This document shows, one piece after another, positions 8,102 to 17,516 of a DNA stretch of 64,000 nt; within the stretch, counting starts at the first letter, position 1; the number at the start of each line of letters is the position of its first letter. This DNA comes from Solimonas soli DSM 21787 (GTDB taxonomy: Bacteria; Pseudomonadota; Gammaproteobacteria; Nevskiales; Nevskiaceae). The stretch spans positions 310,001 to 374,000 of the forward strand of contig NZ_AXDW01000004.1 in NCBI RefSeq assembly GCF_000474945.1. The letters run 5' to 3'. Under the pieces are notes generated by a model. It was not told the origin of the DNA and did no database searches. It saw only the letters and a program-made list of their open reading frames with translations. The translations under genes were made by a program, and so were the position numbers.

Positions 8102-11100
8102 ATGGACAGGATGGCAGCGCCGGCCGACGGCAGCCTTGGAGACGAGATCGCGATCGTCGGCATGGCCGGGCGCTTTCCCGGAGCCGGCGATATCGCGACC
8201 TTCTGGCGGCAGTTGCTTGAAGGCGTCGAGTCGATCTCGCAGTTCAGCGCCGCCGAACTGCAGGACAGCTTCGCCGACGACGTGCGCCGGGCGCCGAACT
8301 TCGTCGCCGCGCATGGCGTGCTCGACGGCGCCGGGCAGTTCGACGCCGAGTTCTTCGGCATGTACGCGCGCGAGGCCGAGCTGACCGATCCGCAGCACCG
8401 CGTGTTCCTCGAATGCGCCTGGGAGGCGCTCGAGGACGGCGGCTGCGATCCGTCGCGCGAGCGCGGCGCGATCGGCGTGTTCGCCGGCTGCAGCATGAAC
8501 ACCTACTTCCTCCAGCACGTCTGCCGCGATCGCGCGGCGCTGGAGGCATTCACCAGCAACTTCCAGCTCGGCGGCTATCCGACGCTGCTCGGCGCCGGCC
8601 GCGAATTCCTCGCCACGCGCGTGTCGTACAAGCTCGATCTGCGCGGCCCGAGCTTTACCGTGCAGAGCGCCTGCTCGACCTCGCTCCTGGCCGTCGCCCA
8701 GGCCTGCCAGAGCCTGCAGCTGTATCAGTGCGACGCGGCGCTGGCCGGCGGCGTGTCGATCACCTTTCCGCAGCAGCGCGGCTACCTGCACGTCGAAGGC
8801 GGCATGGGTTCGGTCGACGGCCATTGCCGGCCGTTCGACGCTGACGCCGGCGGCACCGTGTTCGGCAGCGGCGCCGGCGTGGTGATGCTCAAGCGTCTGG
8901 CCGACGCGCTCGCCGACGGCAATGCGATCTACGCGGTGATCCGCGGCTGCGGCATCAGCAACGACGGCGCCGGCAAGGTCGGCTACACGGCGCCGAGCGT
9001 CGACGGCCAGGTCGGCGCGATCGACATGGCGCTCGCCGCCGCCGGTGTGGCGCCGGACTCGATCGGCTTCATCGAATGCCACGGCACGGCGACGCCGCTC
9101 GGCGATCCGATCGAAGTCGCGGCGCTGCGCCGCGTCTACGCCGGCGACACCTTCGTGCCGGCGTCCTGCGCGCTCGGTTCGGTGAAGGGCAACATCGGCC
9201 ATCTCGACGCCGCCGCCGGCGTCGCCGGCCTGATCAAGGCGGCGCTGTGCGTGCGCGAGGGGCTGCTGCCGCCGACCGTGCATTTCCGCCGCGCCAATCC
9301 GCAGCTCGATCTCGAACACTCGCCGTTCTACGTCAATGATCGCCTGCGCGAGTGGACGCCGCCGGCGCCGCGCCGCGCCGCGGTCAGCTCGCTGGGCGTC
9401 GGCGGCACCAATGTGCACGTCGTGCTCGAGCAGGCGCCGCCGCACGCCGGCGGCGGTGCGCCCGGCGCGACACCGCAGCTGCTGGTGCTGTCGGCGCGCA
9501 GCGCGACCGCGCTCGACGCGGCGCGCCAGCGCCTCGCCGCGCATCTGCAGGCGCATCCGCAGCAGCGCCTCGACGACATCGCCTGGACCCTGCAGACCGG
9601 CCGCCGCCGCTTCGAGCATCGCACTTGCGTGGTGGCCGTCGATCACGCGCAGGCGATCGCGCGTCTCGGCGCGCCGCCCGCCGCCACGACGGCATCGGCT
9701 GCGACGCCGCGCGTGGTCTTCATGTTTCCGGGGCAGGGCGCGCAGCATGCGCAGATGGCGCGGCAGCTGTACGAGACGCAGGCCGGCTTCGCCGCCGATC
9801 TCGATCGCTGCGCCGAACTGCTGGCGCCGCAGATCGGCGGCGATCTGCGTGCCGCGCTGTACGCCGACGAGGCCGGCGCCGCGCCTGCGCACGGCACGCT
9901 GTTCGCGCAGACCGCGCTGTTCAGCATCGAGTACGCGCTGGCGCGCCAGTGGATGCGCTGGGGCATCCAGCCCGACGCCATGATCGGCCACAGCGTCGGC
10001 GAGTTCGTCGCCGCCACCATCGCCGGCGTGCTGTCGCTCGAGGATGCGCTGGCGATCGTCGCCACGCGCGCGCAGCTCATGCAGCGCATGCCGGCCGGCG
10101 CCATGCTCGCCGTGCGCGTACGGGAAGCCGAGCTGCTGCCGATGCTGCCCGAGGCGCTGGGCATCGCCGCCGTCAACGCGCCCGATCTGTGCGTCGTCGC
10201 CGGCGACGAGGACGCGGTGAGCGCGTTCGAAGCCGCGCTGACGGCGCGCGAGATCGTCTGCCGCCGCCTGCACACCGCGCACGCCTTCCATTCGCCGGCC
10301 GTCGAGCCGATCGTCGCGCCGCTGCGCGAGGCGATCGCCGGGCGGCCGCGGCAGGCGCCGGCGCTGCGCTACGTGTCCTGCGTCAGCGGCGACTGGATCA
10401 GCGACGAACAGGCGACCTCGGCCGAGTACTGGGCACGCCACGCGCGCGAGCCGGTGCGCTTCGCCGACGGCATCGCCACGCTGCTCGCCGACGGCGCGCC
10501 GCTGCTGCTGCTCGAAGTCGGGCCCGGCCGCACGCTGTCGACGCTGGCCGCGCGCTGCGCGCCGCGCGAACGCGCCCGCATCTGGCCTTCGCTGCGCGCG
10601 CCCGATGCCGAGGGCTGCGATCTCGAACAGCTGCATGCCGCGCTCGGCGGCCTGTGGGCCGCCGGCTGCGCGCCCGACTGGCAGGCCGTGCACGGCGAGC
10701 GTCGCCGGCTCGTGCATCTGCCCACCTATCCCTTCCAGCGCCGTCGCCACTGGATCGACGCGCCGGCCGCCGGCCGCGCGAGCACCGCCGCTTCACCGAT
10801 CGAGGAATCTTCCGACATGTCCGTTCCCCCGGCCGCCGCCGCCCGCGCCGACGAAGCGCTGATCCGCGAGCTGAGTGCCCAGCTCGAAGCCCTGTCCGGA
10901 CAGAGCCTCGACGCTTTCCCCGATGACGCCAGCTTCCTCGAAATGGGTTTCGACTCGCTGTTCCTGACGCAGTTCGCGCAGAAGGTGCAGGCCCGCTTCG
11001 GCGTGCGCGTCACCTTCCGCCAGCTGCTCGGCGAGCGGCCCTCGCGCGCGGCGCTCGCCGCGCTGCTCATCGAGCAGAACGTCAGGCTGCCGGAGCGCGC

Positions 11101-14100
11101 GCCGCCGGCCCCGGCGGCGGCACCGGCGATGCCGGCCGCGGCGCCCGCCGGCATCGCGACCGCGCCGTCCGGCATGGAAGCCCTGTTCCGCGAACAGCTG
11201 CAGGCGATGAGCGGCCTGATCGAGCGCCAGCTCGCGGCGCTCGGCGCCGCGCCAGCGCCGGCGAACGCGGCGCCGCCGCCGGCCGTCGCGCCGGCAGCGG
11301 ACGCGCCGGCGGCCGCCGAGCGCGAAAGCGGCGGCACGCGCTTCCAGGTCTATTCGCCGGCGCGGCGCCAGGCGGCACCGACGATCACGCCGGCGCAGCG
11401 TCGCCACATCGACGAGCTGGTCGCGCGCTGCACGGCGCTCGCCGCCGCGTCGAAAACCGGTACCCAGCAGTACCGCAGCGTGCTCGCCGATCCACGCGCC
11501 GCGTCCGGCTTCCGCGCCGAGTGGAAGGAGCTGGTCTATCCGCTGGTGTGCACGCGCGCGGCCGGTTCGAAGCTGTGGGACGCCGACGGCAATGTCTACA
11601 TCGACCTGGTCAACGGCTACGGCCAGACTTTCTTCGGCCATGCGCCGGACTTCGTGGTCGAGGCCGTCAAGGCGCAGCTCGACAAGGGGTTCGCGATCGG
11701 TCCGCAGGCCGAGCTCGCCGGTCCGGTCGCGGCGCTGTTCGCGGAGATGACCGGCTGCGAGCGCGTGACCTTCTGCAATACCGGCTCGGAAGCGGTGATG
11801 GCGGCGATGCGCGTGGCGCGCGCCGTCACCGGCCGTGATCGCGTGGTGATGTTCGGCGGCGACTACCACGGCCAGTTCGACGAAGTGCTGGTCAAGGGCG
11901 TGCGCCGCGCCGGCGGCGAGCCGCGTCCGCTGCCGGCGGCGAGCGGCATTCCGGCGGCGGCGGTGTCGAACATGGTCGTGCTCGACTATGGCAGCGAGGA
12001 ATCGCTGCAGTGGATCCGCGATCACGCCGAGGAGCTGGCGGCGGTGGTCGTCGAGCCGGTGCAGAGCCGTCATCCGGATCTGCAGCCTTTCGAATTCCTG
12101 CGCGCGCTGCGCCGCATCACCGAGGCCTCGGGCACCGCACTGGTGATCGACGAGGTCGTCACCGGCTTCCGCACGCACCCGGCCGGCATCCAGGGCCTGA
12201 TCGGCCTTCGCGCCGACCTCGCGACCTACGGCAAGGTGGTCGGCGGCGGACTGCCGATCGGCGTTCTCGCCGGCAAGGCGCGCTTCATGGATGCGCTCGA
12301 CGGCGGCGCCTGGCGCTACGGCGACGACTCCTTCCCCGAGACCGGCGTGACCTTCTTCGCCGGCACGTTCGTGCGGCATCCGCTGGTGCTCGCCGCCGCC
12401 GCCGCGGTGCTCGAACGCATCCGCCGCGAAGGCCCGCAGCTGCAGGAGACGCTGGCCGCGCGCACCGCGGCGCTGGTCGCCGAACTGCGCGCGCTGTTCG
12501 CGCGCTACGGCGTCGAGGCGGCGATCGAGCAGTTCAGCAGCCTGTTCTACTTCAACCTGCACGGCCTGCATCCGCTGGCGCCGCTGCTCTATCACCATCT
12601 GCGCCTGCGTGGCGTCAACATGCAGGACGGCTTCCCGTGCTTCCTCACCACCGCGCACAGCGATGCCGATCTGCGCCACATCGTCGACGCGTTCCGCGAC
12701 AGCCTGGCGGCGATGGCGGCGGTCGGCATCTTTACGCCGCGCGCCGTCGAAGCCGGCGACGCGCTGCTGCCGCTGACCGAGAGCCAGCTGGAAATCTGGC
12801 TGTCGGCGCAGCTCGGCGACGAAGCGTCCTGCGCCTTCAACGAGTCGGTCACCGTGCAGCTCGACGGCGAGCTCGATCGCGACGCCGTGCAGCGCGCGCT
12901 CGATACGCTGGTCGCCCGCCACGACGCGCTGCGCCTGCGCTTCGCGCCGAGCGGCGAGTCGCAGCACGTCGCGCCGCCGGAAGCGCTGGCCTGTCCGTAC
13001 GTCGATCTCGCCGCGGCCGACGGCGTGCACGCCGGCTCGCGCATGGCGGCGCTGATCGTCATCGATGCGGCGACGCCTTTCGATCTGGTCGAAGGTCCGC
13101 CGGTGCGCGCGCAGCTCCTGCGTCTCGCGCCGCAGCGTCACGCCCTGCTGCTGACCGCGCATCACATCGTCTGCGACGGCTGGTCGATCAACGTGCTGAT
13201 CGACGAGTTCCGCGCGCTCTATGCCGCGGCCTGCGAGGGCGGAAGCGCCGCGCTGCCGCCGGCGCCGTCGTTCGCCGCCTACGTCGCCCGCGAGGCGGCG
13301 CGCGACGCGCAGGCGCTGGCCGCGACCGAAGCCTGGTGGCTCGGCCAGTACGCCGACCTGCCGGCGCCGCTCGATCTGCCGCTCGACCGGCCGCGACCGC
13401 TGCTGCGCCAGTACGAGGGCGGCACGCGCACGCGCCGGCTCGATGCGACGCTGATGGACGCCGTGCGCAAGACCGGCGCGCGCCACGGCAGCACGCTGTT
13501 CGGCACGCTGCTGGCGACTTTCCAGCTCCTGCTCGGCCGTCTGGCCGGCAGTCACGACGTGGTGGTCGGCGTGCCGACCGCGGGCCAGTCGCTGAGCGGC
13601 GAGCACGGTCTGGTCGGGCACTGCGTCAACTTCCTGCCGCTGCGCGCGCGCTGGGCGGCCGATACCCCGGCGGCGCAGCTGCTGCGCGATGTCGGCCGCA
13701 TCGTGCTCGACGCGCAGGATCATCAGGACTACACGTTCGGCACGCTGCTGCGCAGGCTCGCCCTGCCGCGCTCGCCCGATCGCCTGCCGCTGACCGAGGT
13801 GCAGTTCAACCTCGAACGCCTCGGCGAGGCGGCGCAGGCCGCCGCGCTGAGCCTGAGCACGACGCCGAACCCGAAGGCCTACGTGAACTTCGACCTGTTC
13901 CTCAACGTCATCGAATCGGCGCAGGGCCTGCGCCTGGACTGCGATTACAACCGCGGCCTGTTCGACGCCGCCACCATCGACCGCTGGCTCGACTGCTACG
14001 TGGCGCTGCTCGAAAGCATCGTCGCCGATGCCGCGCAGCCGGTCAGCCGCCTCGACTGGCTGCGCGCCGCGCCCGCCGCCGCCGCCGCGGCGCCGACCGC

Positions 14101-15877
14101 GACGCCGCTGCGCGAGCTGTGTGCGCACCAGCTGATCGAGGAGCAGGTCCGCCAGCGTCCGCACGCCGAGGCGGTGGCCTGCGCGGACACGGTCTGGTCG
14201 TACGAGGAACTCGATCGCCAGGCCAATCGTGTCGCGAACTACCTGCAGGCCGCGTTCAACGGCCAGCGCGGGCTGGTCGGCGTGGCCGTGCGCCGCAGCG
14301 AGTGGCTGCCGGCGCTGCTGATCGGCATCTGGAAGGCCGGCTGCGTGTACGTGCCGCTCGATCTCTCGCATCCCGTCGCGCGCCTCGAACAGATCGCGCG
14401 GGAGGCGGAAGTGCTCGCCGTGCTGACCGACTCGGGTGCCTACCTCAACGGCCTCTGCGCCGCCTTGCCGACCATCGATCTGCTGGCCGAGGCGCAGGCG
14501 CTCGCCGCCGGTCCGACGACTGCGCCGCAGGTCGGCATCGAAGCCGACGATCTCGCCTACGTCATCTACACCTCGGGTTCCACCGGCACGCCGAAGGGCG
14601 TCGAGATCACGCACCGCTCGCTGGTCAACCTGCTCGAATCGATGGCGCGCGAGCCGGGCTTTGCCGCCGGCGAGCGCCTGCTGGCGACGACCACGATCGC
14701 CTTCGACATCGCCGCGCTGGAGCTGTTCCTGCCGCTGAGCGTCGGCGGCTGCACGGTGGTGGCGACGGCCGACGATCTCGCCGACGGCTTCCGCCTGAGC
14801 GAATGCCTGCGCCATTGCGGCGCCCAGCTGATGCAGGCGACGCCGTCGCTGTGGCGCCTGCTGCTCGAGGCCGGCTTCGCCTCCTGGCCGGGCCTGCGCA
14901 TGCTCTGCGGCGGCGAAGCGCTGAGCCGCGAGCTGGCCGATCGCCTGCTCGCCGGCGGCGGCCGCCTGTGGAACATGTACGGCCCGACCGAGACGACGAT
15001 CTGGTCCTCGTGCGTCGAGCTGCACGCCGACGGCGCGCCGATCACGGTCGGCCGGCCGATCGCCAACACGCAGTTCTACGTGCTCGACGCGCACGGCATG
15101 GTCTTGCCGGCCGGCGTGCCGGGCGAGCTGTACATCGGCGGCGCCGGCGTGGCGCGCGGCTATCACCGCCGTCCGCAGCTGAGCGGCGAGCGCTTCGTGC
15201 CGAATCCGTTCGACAACGGCCGCCTCTACCGCACCGGCGATCTCGCGCAGCGCCTGCCGGACGGCGAGACGCTGGTGCTCGGCCGCCTCGACACGCAGGT
15301 GAAGCTGCGCGGCTACCGCATCGAGCTCGGCGAGATCGAGGCGGTGCTCGGGCGCATCGCCGGCGTCGGCGCCGCGGCGGTGGTGCTGCGCGACGATGAC
15401 GGCGAGCCGGCGCTGACCGCCTTCTACGTGCCCGGCCCGCAGGGCGTCGCCGACGCGGTGGTGCTGCGCAGCCTGCTCGCCACGCTGCTGCCGGAATACA
15501 TGGTGCCGACGCGCTGGTGCGCACTCGACGCGATGCCGCTGACGCCGAACGGCAAGCTCGACCGCAAGGCCCTGATGGCGCTGCCGCTGGCGCCGCGCGA
15601 GGACGCCGAAGCGCCGGCGCGCGCGCCGGCCAATGCGCTCGAACAGCAGCTGTTCGACATCTGGCGCGAGGTGCTCGGCGAGCGCCTGCGCGGCGTCGAC
15701 ACCGATCTGCTGACGCTCGGCGCCGATTCGATCCAGCTGTTCCAGATCGTCGCGCGCGCGCGACGCGCGGGCCTGGCGATCGGCGCCCGCGATCTGCTGC
15801 GCGCGCGCAGCGTCGAACGCCTGGCCCAGCTCGTCGAACTGCAGGCCACTACCGAGCGGGCCGATGCCGAGGCCTGA
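8102..15877 (+). CDS. Hybrid PKS-NRPS: KS-AT-ACP-AMT-C-A-PCP
   Basis: A 2591-residue megasynthase starting at ATG 8102, preceded by GGCAGGGA. Domains: ketosynthase about 14-440 (active-site SACSTS near 190, later HGTAT and KGNIGH); acyltransferase about 540-840 (GHSVG near 627; HAFHS favours malonyl-CoA); ACP Ser in GFDSLF near 950; class III aminotransferase about 1125-1550 (PLP Lys in YGKVVGGG near 1377); condensation about 1560-1990 (HHIVCDG near 1686); adenylation about 2003-2490 (YTSGSTGTPKG); carrier Ser in GADSIQ near 2542. The scheme is malonyl extension, beta-transamination, then amide formation with an amino acid. I read the pocket residues as D-I-L-Q-L-G-M-I-W, close to the glycine code. 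There is no ketoreductase, loading domain or thioesterase, so partners elsewhere are needed. It resembles single modules of mycosubtilin or microcystin synthases. Confidence 0.93.
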   Translation: MDRMAAPADGSLGDEIAIVGMAGRFPGAGDIATFWRQLLEGVESISQFSAAELQDSFADDVRRAPNFVAAHGVLDGAGQFDAEFFGMYAREAELTDPQHRVFLECAWEALEDGGCDPSRERGAIGVFAGCSMNTYFLQHVCRDRAALEAFTSNFQLGGYPTLLGAGREFLATRVSYKLDLRGPSFTVQSACSTSLLAVAQACQSLQLYQCDAALAGGVSITFPQQRGYLHVEGGMGSVDGHCRPFDADAGGTVFGSGAGVVMLKRLADALADGNAIYAVIRGCGISNDGAGKVGYTAPSVDGQVGAIDMALAAAGVAPDSIGFIECHGTATPLGDPIEVAALRRVYAGDTFVPASCALGSVKGNIGHLDAAAGVAGLIKAALCVREGLLPPTVHFRRANPQLDLEHSPFYVNDRLREWTPPAPRRAAVSSLGVGGTNVHVVLEQAPPHAGGGAPGATPQLLVLSARSATALDAARQRLAAHLQAHPQQRLDDIAWTLQTGRRRFEHRTCVVAVDHAQAIARLGAPPAATTASAATPRVVFMFPGQGAQHAQMARQLYETQAGFAADLDRCAELLAPQIGGDLRAALYADEAGAAPAHGTLFAQTALFSIEYALARQWMRWGIQPDAMIGHSVGEFVAATIAGVLSLEDALAIVATRAQLMQRMPAGAMLAVRVREAELLPMLPEALGIAAVNAPDLCVVAGDEDAVSAFEAALTAREIVCRRLHTAHAFHSPAVEPIVAPLREAIAGRPRQAPALRYVSCVSGDWISDEQATSAEYWARHAREPVRFADGIATLLADGAPLLLLEVGPGRTLSTLAARCAPRERARIWPSLRAPDAEGCDLEQLHAALGGLWAAGCAPDWQAVHGERRRLVHLPTYPFQRRRHWIDAPAAGRASTAASPIEESSDMSVPPAAAARADEALIRELSAQLEALSGQSLDAFPDDASFLEMGFDSLFLTQFAQKVQARFGVRVTFRQLLGERPSRAALAALLIEQNVRLPERAPPAPAAAPAMPAAAPAGIATAPSGMEALFREQLQAMSGLIERQLAALGAAPAPANAAPPPAVAPAADAPAAAERESGGTRFQVYSPARRQAAPTITPAQRRHIDELVARCTALAAASKTGTQQYRSVLADPRAASGFRAEWKELVYPLVCTRAAGSKLWDADGNVYIDLVNGYGQTFFGHAPDFVVEAVKAQLDKGFAIGPQAELAGPVAALFAEMTGCERVTFCNTGSEAVMAAMRVARAVTGRDRVVMFGGDYHGQFDEVLVKGVRRAGGEPRPLPAASGIPAAAVSNMVVLDYGSEESLQWIRDHAEELAAVVVEPVQSRHPDLQPFEFLRALRRITEASGTALVIDEVVTGFRTHPAGIQGLIGLRADLATYGKVVGGGLPIGVLAGKARFMDALDGGAWRYGDDSFPETGVTFFAGTFVRHPLVLAAAAAVLERIRREGPQLQETLAARTAALVAELRALFARYGVEAAIEQFSSLFYFNLHGLHPLAPLLYHHLRLRGVNMQDGFPCFLTTAHSDADLRHIVDAFRDSLAAMAAVGIFTPRAVEAGDALLPLTESQLEIWLSAQLGDEASCAFNESVTVQLDGELDRDAVQRALDTLVARHDALRLRFAPSGESQHVAPPEALACPYVDLAAADGVHAGSRMAALIVIDAATPFDLVEGPPVRAQLLRLAPQRHALLLTAHHIVCDGWSINVLIDEFRALYAAACEGGSAALPPAPSFAAYVAREAARDAQALAATEAWWLGQYADLPAPLDLPLDRPRPLLRQYEGGTRTRRLDATLMDAVRKTGARHGSTLFGTLLATFQLLLGRLAGSHDVVVGVPTAGQSLSGEHGLVGHCVNFLPLRARWAADTPAAQLLRDVGRIVLDAQDHQDYTFGTLLRRLALPRSPDRLPLTEVQFNLERLGEAAQAAALSLSTTPNPKAYVNFDLFLNVIESAQGLRLDCDYNRGLFDAATIDRWLDCYVALLESIVADAAQPVSRLDWLRAAPAAAAAAPTATPLRELCAHQLIEEQVRQRPHAEAVACADTVWSYEELDRQANRVANYLQAAFNGQRGLVGVAVRRSEWLPALLIGIWKAGCVYVPLDLSHPVARLEQIAREAEVLAVLTDSGAYLNGLCAALPTIDLLAEAQALAAGPTTAPQVGIEADDLAYVIYTSGSTGTPKGVEITHRSLVNLLESMAREPGFAAGERLLATTTIAFDIAALELFLPLSVGGCTVVATADDLADGFRLSECLRHCGAQLMQATPSLWRLLLEAGFASWPGLRMLCGGEALSRELADRLLAGGGRLWNMYGPTETTIWSSCVELHADGAPITVGRPIANTQFYVLDAHGMVLPAGVPGELYIGGAGVARGYHRRPQLSGERFVPNPFDNGRLYRTGDLAQRLPDGETLVLGRLDTQVKLRGYRIELGEIEAVLGRIAGVGAAAVVLRDDDGEPALTAFYVPGPQGVADAVVLRSLLATLLPEYMVPTRWCALDAMPLTPNGKLDRKALMALPLAPREDAEAPARAPANALEQQLFDIWREVLGERLRGVDTDLLTLGADSIQLFQIVARARRAGLAIGARDLLRARSVERLAQLVELQATTERADAEA

Positions 15878-15910
15878 GCGCGACCCACGCGGTGGCATGG
15901 AGCGACAGTC

Positions 15911-16282
15911 ATGATCGTCGACGCGGCAATGCGGCGCTACGCGCTGATCCGCCTGTTCCGCGAGATCGCCGGCGGCGGCACCGAGCCGCTCGGCGCCGAC
16001 GATCTCGAACGGCAATGGCGGACGGTGACCGGCCTGCGCGGCACCGATCTGACGCTGGCGCTGCAGGACATGCTGCGCGATCAATGGCTCGAGCGTGAGG
16101 AGATCGACGGCTTCACCGAATACCGCATCAGCCTGCGCGGCGCGGTGCTGATGTCGCAGAGCTGGGAAGGCGTGCCCTGGGGCAGCTGGTCGCAGCGCCT
16201 GCGCCTGATGCGCGCGCGCTGGCGGCGCACGCCGTGGCCCTGGCACGTGCGCCGCGGCCGGCGCCTGGTCGACCGCGTCTAG
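15911..16282 (+). CDS. Unknown 123-residue protein after the megasynthase
   Basis: It starts at ATG 15911, 33 bp after the megasynthase, and ends overlapping the convergent CoA-transferase gene by four bases. The first 80 residues look like a winged-helix or small helical fold (ALIRLFREIAGGG, LTLALQDMLRDQWLEREEIDG, YRISLRGAVLM). The last 40 are very basic and Trp-rich (RLRLMRARWRRTPWPWHVRR). I do not recognise the family. Its position suggests cotranscription with the megasynthase; a regulatory or DNA-binding role is only a guess. Confidence 0.65.
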   Translation: MIVDAAMRRYALIRLFREIAGGGTEPLGADDLERQWRTVTGLRGTDLTLALQDMLRDQWLEREEIDGFTEYRISLRGAVLMSQSWEGVPWGSWSQRLRLMRARWRRTPWPWHVRRGRRLVDRV

Positions 16283-17514
16283 CGCCGCGGGTCTGGTTCG
16301 CGCGGGCCGAGCAGCGTGCCGCCGTCGCGCAGGGGCTGCGTCGCCCGCGCGTCGAGGCCGAGCCAGTCGCGCAGCACGTCGTCGGAGTGCTGGAACTGCG
16401 CCGGCGCCGCGGTCGGCGCGAACGCCTGTCCCGGCGTCTTCACCGGCGTGCCGGTAAGGCGCACGACGCCGATGCCCGGATGCTCGGTCTCGTACAGATT
16501 GCCGCGCGCGAGGAAGTGCGGATCGCGCGCGAGTTCGGCGCGCGTGTTGGCAGGACCGCCCGGCACGTCGTGCTCGATGAACAGCTGCATCCACGCGGCG
16601 CGCGGACGCGTCGCGAAGATCGCGCTCAGTTCGCGGTGGATGGCGTCGTCGGTGGCGGCCGTGTCGCCGGCGCCGAGGTCGAGCAGATCGTCGCGGCCGA
16701 TCGCCGTGCAGAAGCGTTTCCAGAATTTCGCCGACAAGCCCTGGAAGAACACCTTGCCGCCGTCCTGTGTCGCGTATGCACAGAGCCGCGACCAGCCGGC
16801 CATCTTGCCGGCGCCGTTGGCGAAGCCCGGCCGCTCGTGCAGCAGGCCGGCATTGAGTTCGACATTGACGCCTTCCGGCAGCCAGTGCGCCGCCGACTCG
16901 GCGCCGCTGACTTCGATCCGCGCGCCGCGGCCGCTGCGCTGTGCGCGCACGACGGCTGACAGCACGCCGAGCGCCGCGTAGAGACCCATGGCATGCATGC
17001 CGACCGGATGGCGGCCTTCGCGCTCGTGCGGCTCCAATGCGTACGGATTCAGCGAGGACAGCGCGCCGAAGGCGTCGAACGACGGGCCGTGCGAGCCCAG
17101 CGTGTGATACGGGCCGTCGCCGCCGAGCCCGGACAGCGAGCAGAACACGAGGCGCGGATGGTCGGCGCGCAGGCGCTCGTCGCCGAGGCCCAGGCGCTCG
17201 AGCACGCCGGCGCGCATGCCTTCGATGACGACATCGGCGCGTGCGGCGAGGCGGCGGAACAGGGCGCGGCCGTCGTCCGTCTTCAGGTCGAGGCCGAGAC
17301 TCTTCTTGCCGCGGTTCCAGCGCAGATGCAGAAAGCTCGGCCCGTCCGGGCTGCCGACCGCCGGCGAGCTGCTGTGGCGCAGCGGGTCGCCATCGAGTCC
17401 TTCGACCTTGACCACCTCGGCGCCCATGTCGGCGAGGTAGCCGCCGAGGCTCGAAGGCCCGAGCTGCGCTACTTCGAGCACGCGGATGCCGGCGAGAAAG
17501 TCGTAGCCGGCCAT
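16279..17514 (-). CDS. CaiB/BaiF-type CoA transferase (class III)
   Basis: A 411-residue family III CoA transferase or alpha-methylacyl-CoA racemase relative. The N-terminus is diagnostic (GIRVLEVAQLGPSSLGGYLADMGAEVVKVE), followed by WNRGKKSLGLDLK and a typical C-terminal part (IGVVRLTGTPVKTPG). Such enzymes activate carboxylic acids by moving CoA between acids. The start is ATG 17514, two bases after the Rieske stop (17517), so the two are translationally close. It is the last gene of a three-gene run with the Rieske oxygenase and acyl-CoA ligase, implying a catabolic route through CoA thioesters. The substrate is unknown. Confidence 0.9.
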   Translation of the reverse strand: MAGYDFLAGIRVLEVAQLGPSSLGGYLADMGAEVVKVEGLDGDPLRHSSSPAVGSPDGPSFLHLRWNRGKKSLGLDLKTDDGRALFRRLAARADVVIEGMRAGVLERLGLGDERLRADHPRLVFCSLSGLGGDGPYHTLGSHGPSFDAFGALSSLNPYALEPHEREGRHPVGMHAMGLYAALGVLSAVVRAQRSGRGARIEVSGAESAAHWLPEGVNVELNAGLLHERPGFANGAGKMAGWSRLCAYATQDGGKVFFQGLSAKFWKRFCTAIGRDDLLDLGAGDTAATDDAIHRELSAIFATRPRAAWMQLFIEHDVPGGPANTRAELARDPHFLARGNLYETEHPGIGVVRLTGTPVKTPGQAFAPTAAPAQFQHSDDVLRDWLGLDARATQPLRDGGTLLGPREPDPRR

Positions 17515-17516
17515 GG

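Noticed and set aside
10793-16594. A 1933-codon open frame on the minus strand opposite the megasynthase
   Set aside because: Arg/Gln/His-rich with no domain pattern; it is the mirror of the strongly biased GC3 coding frame on the plus strand.
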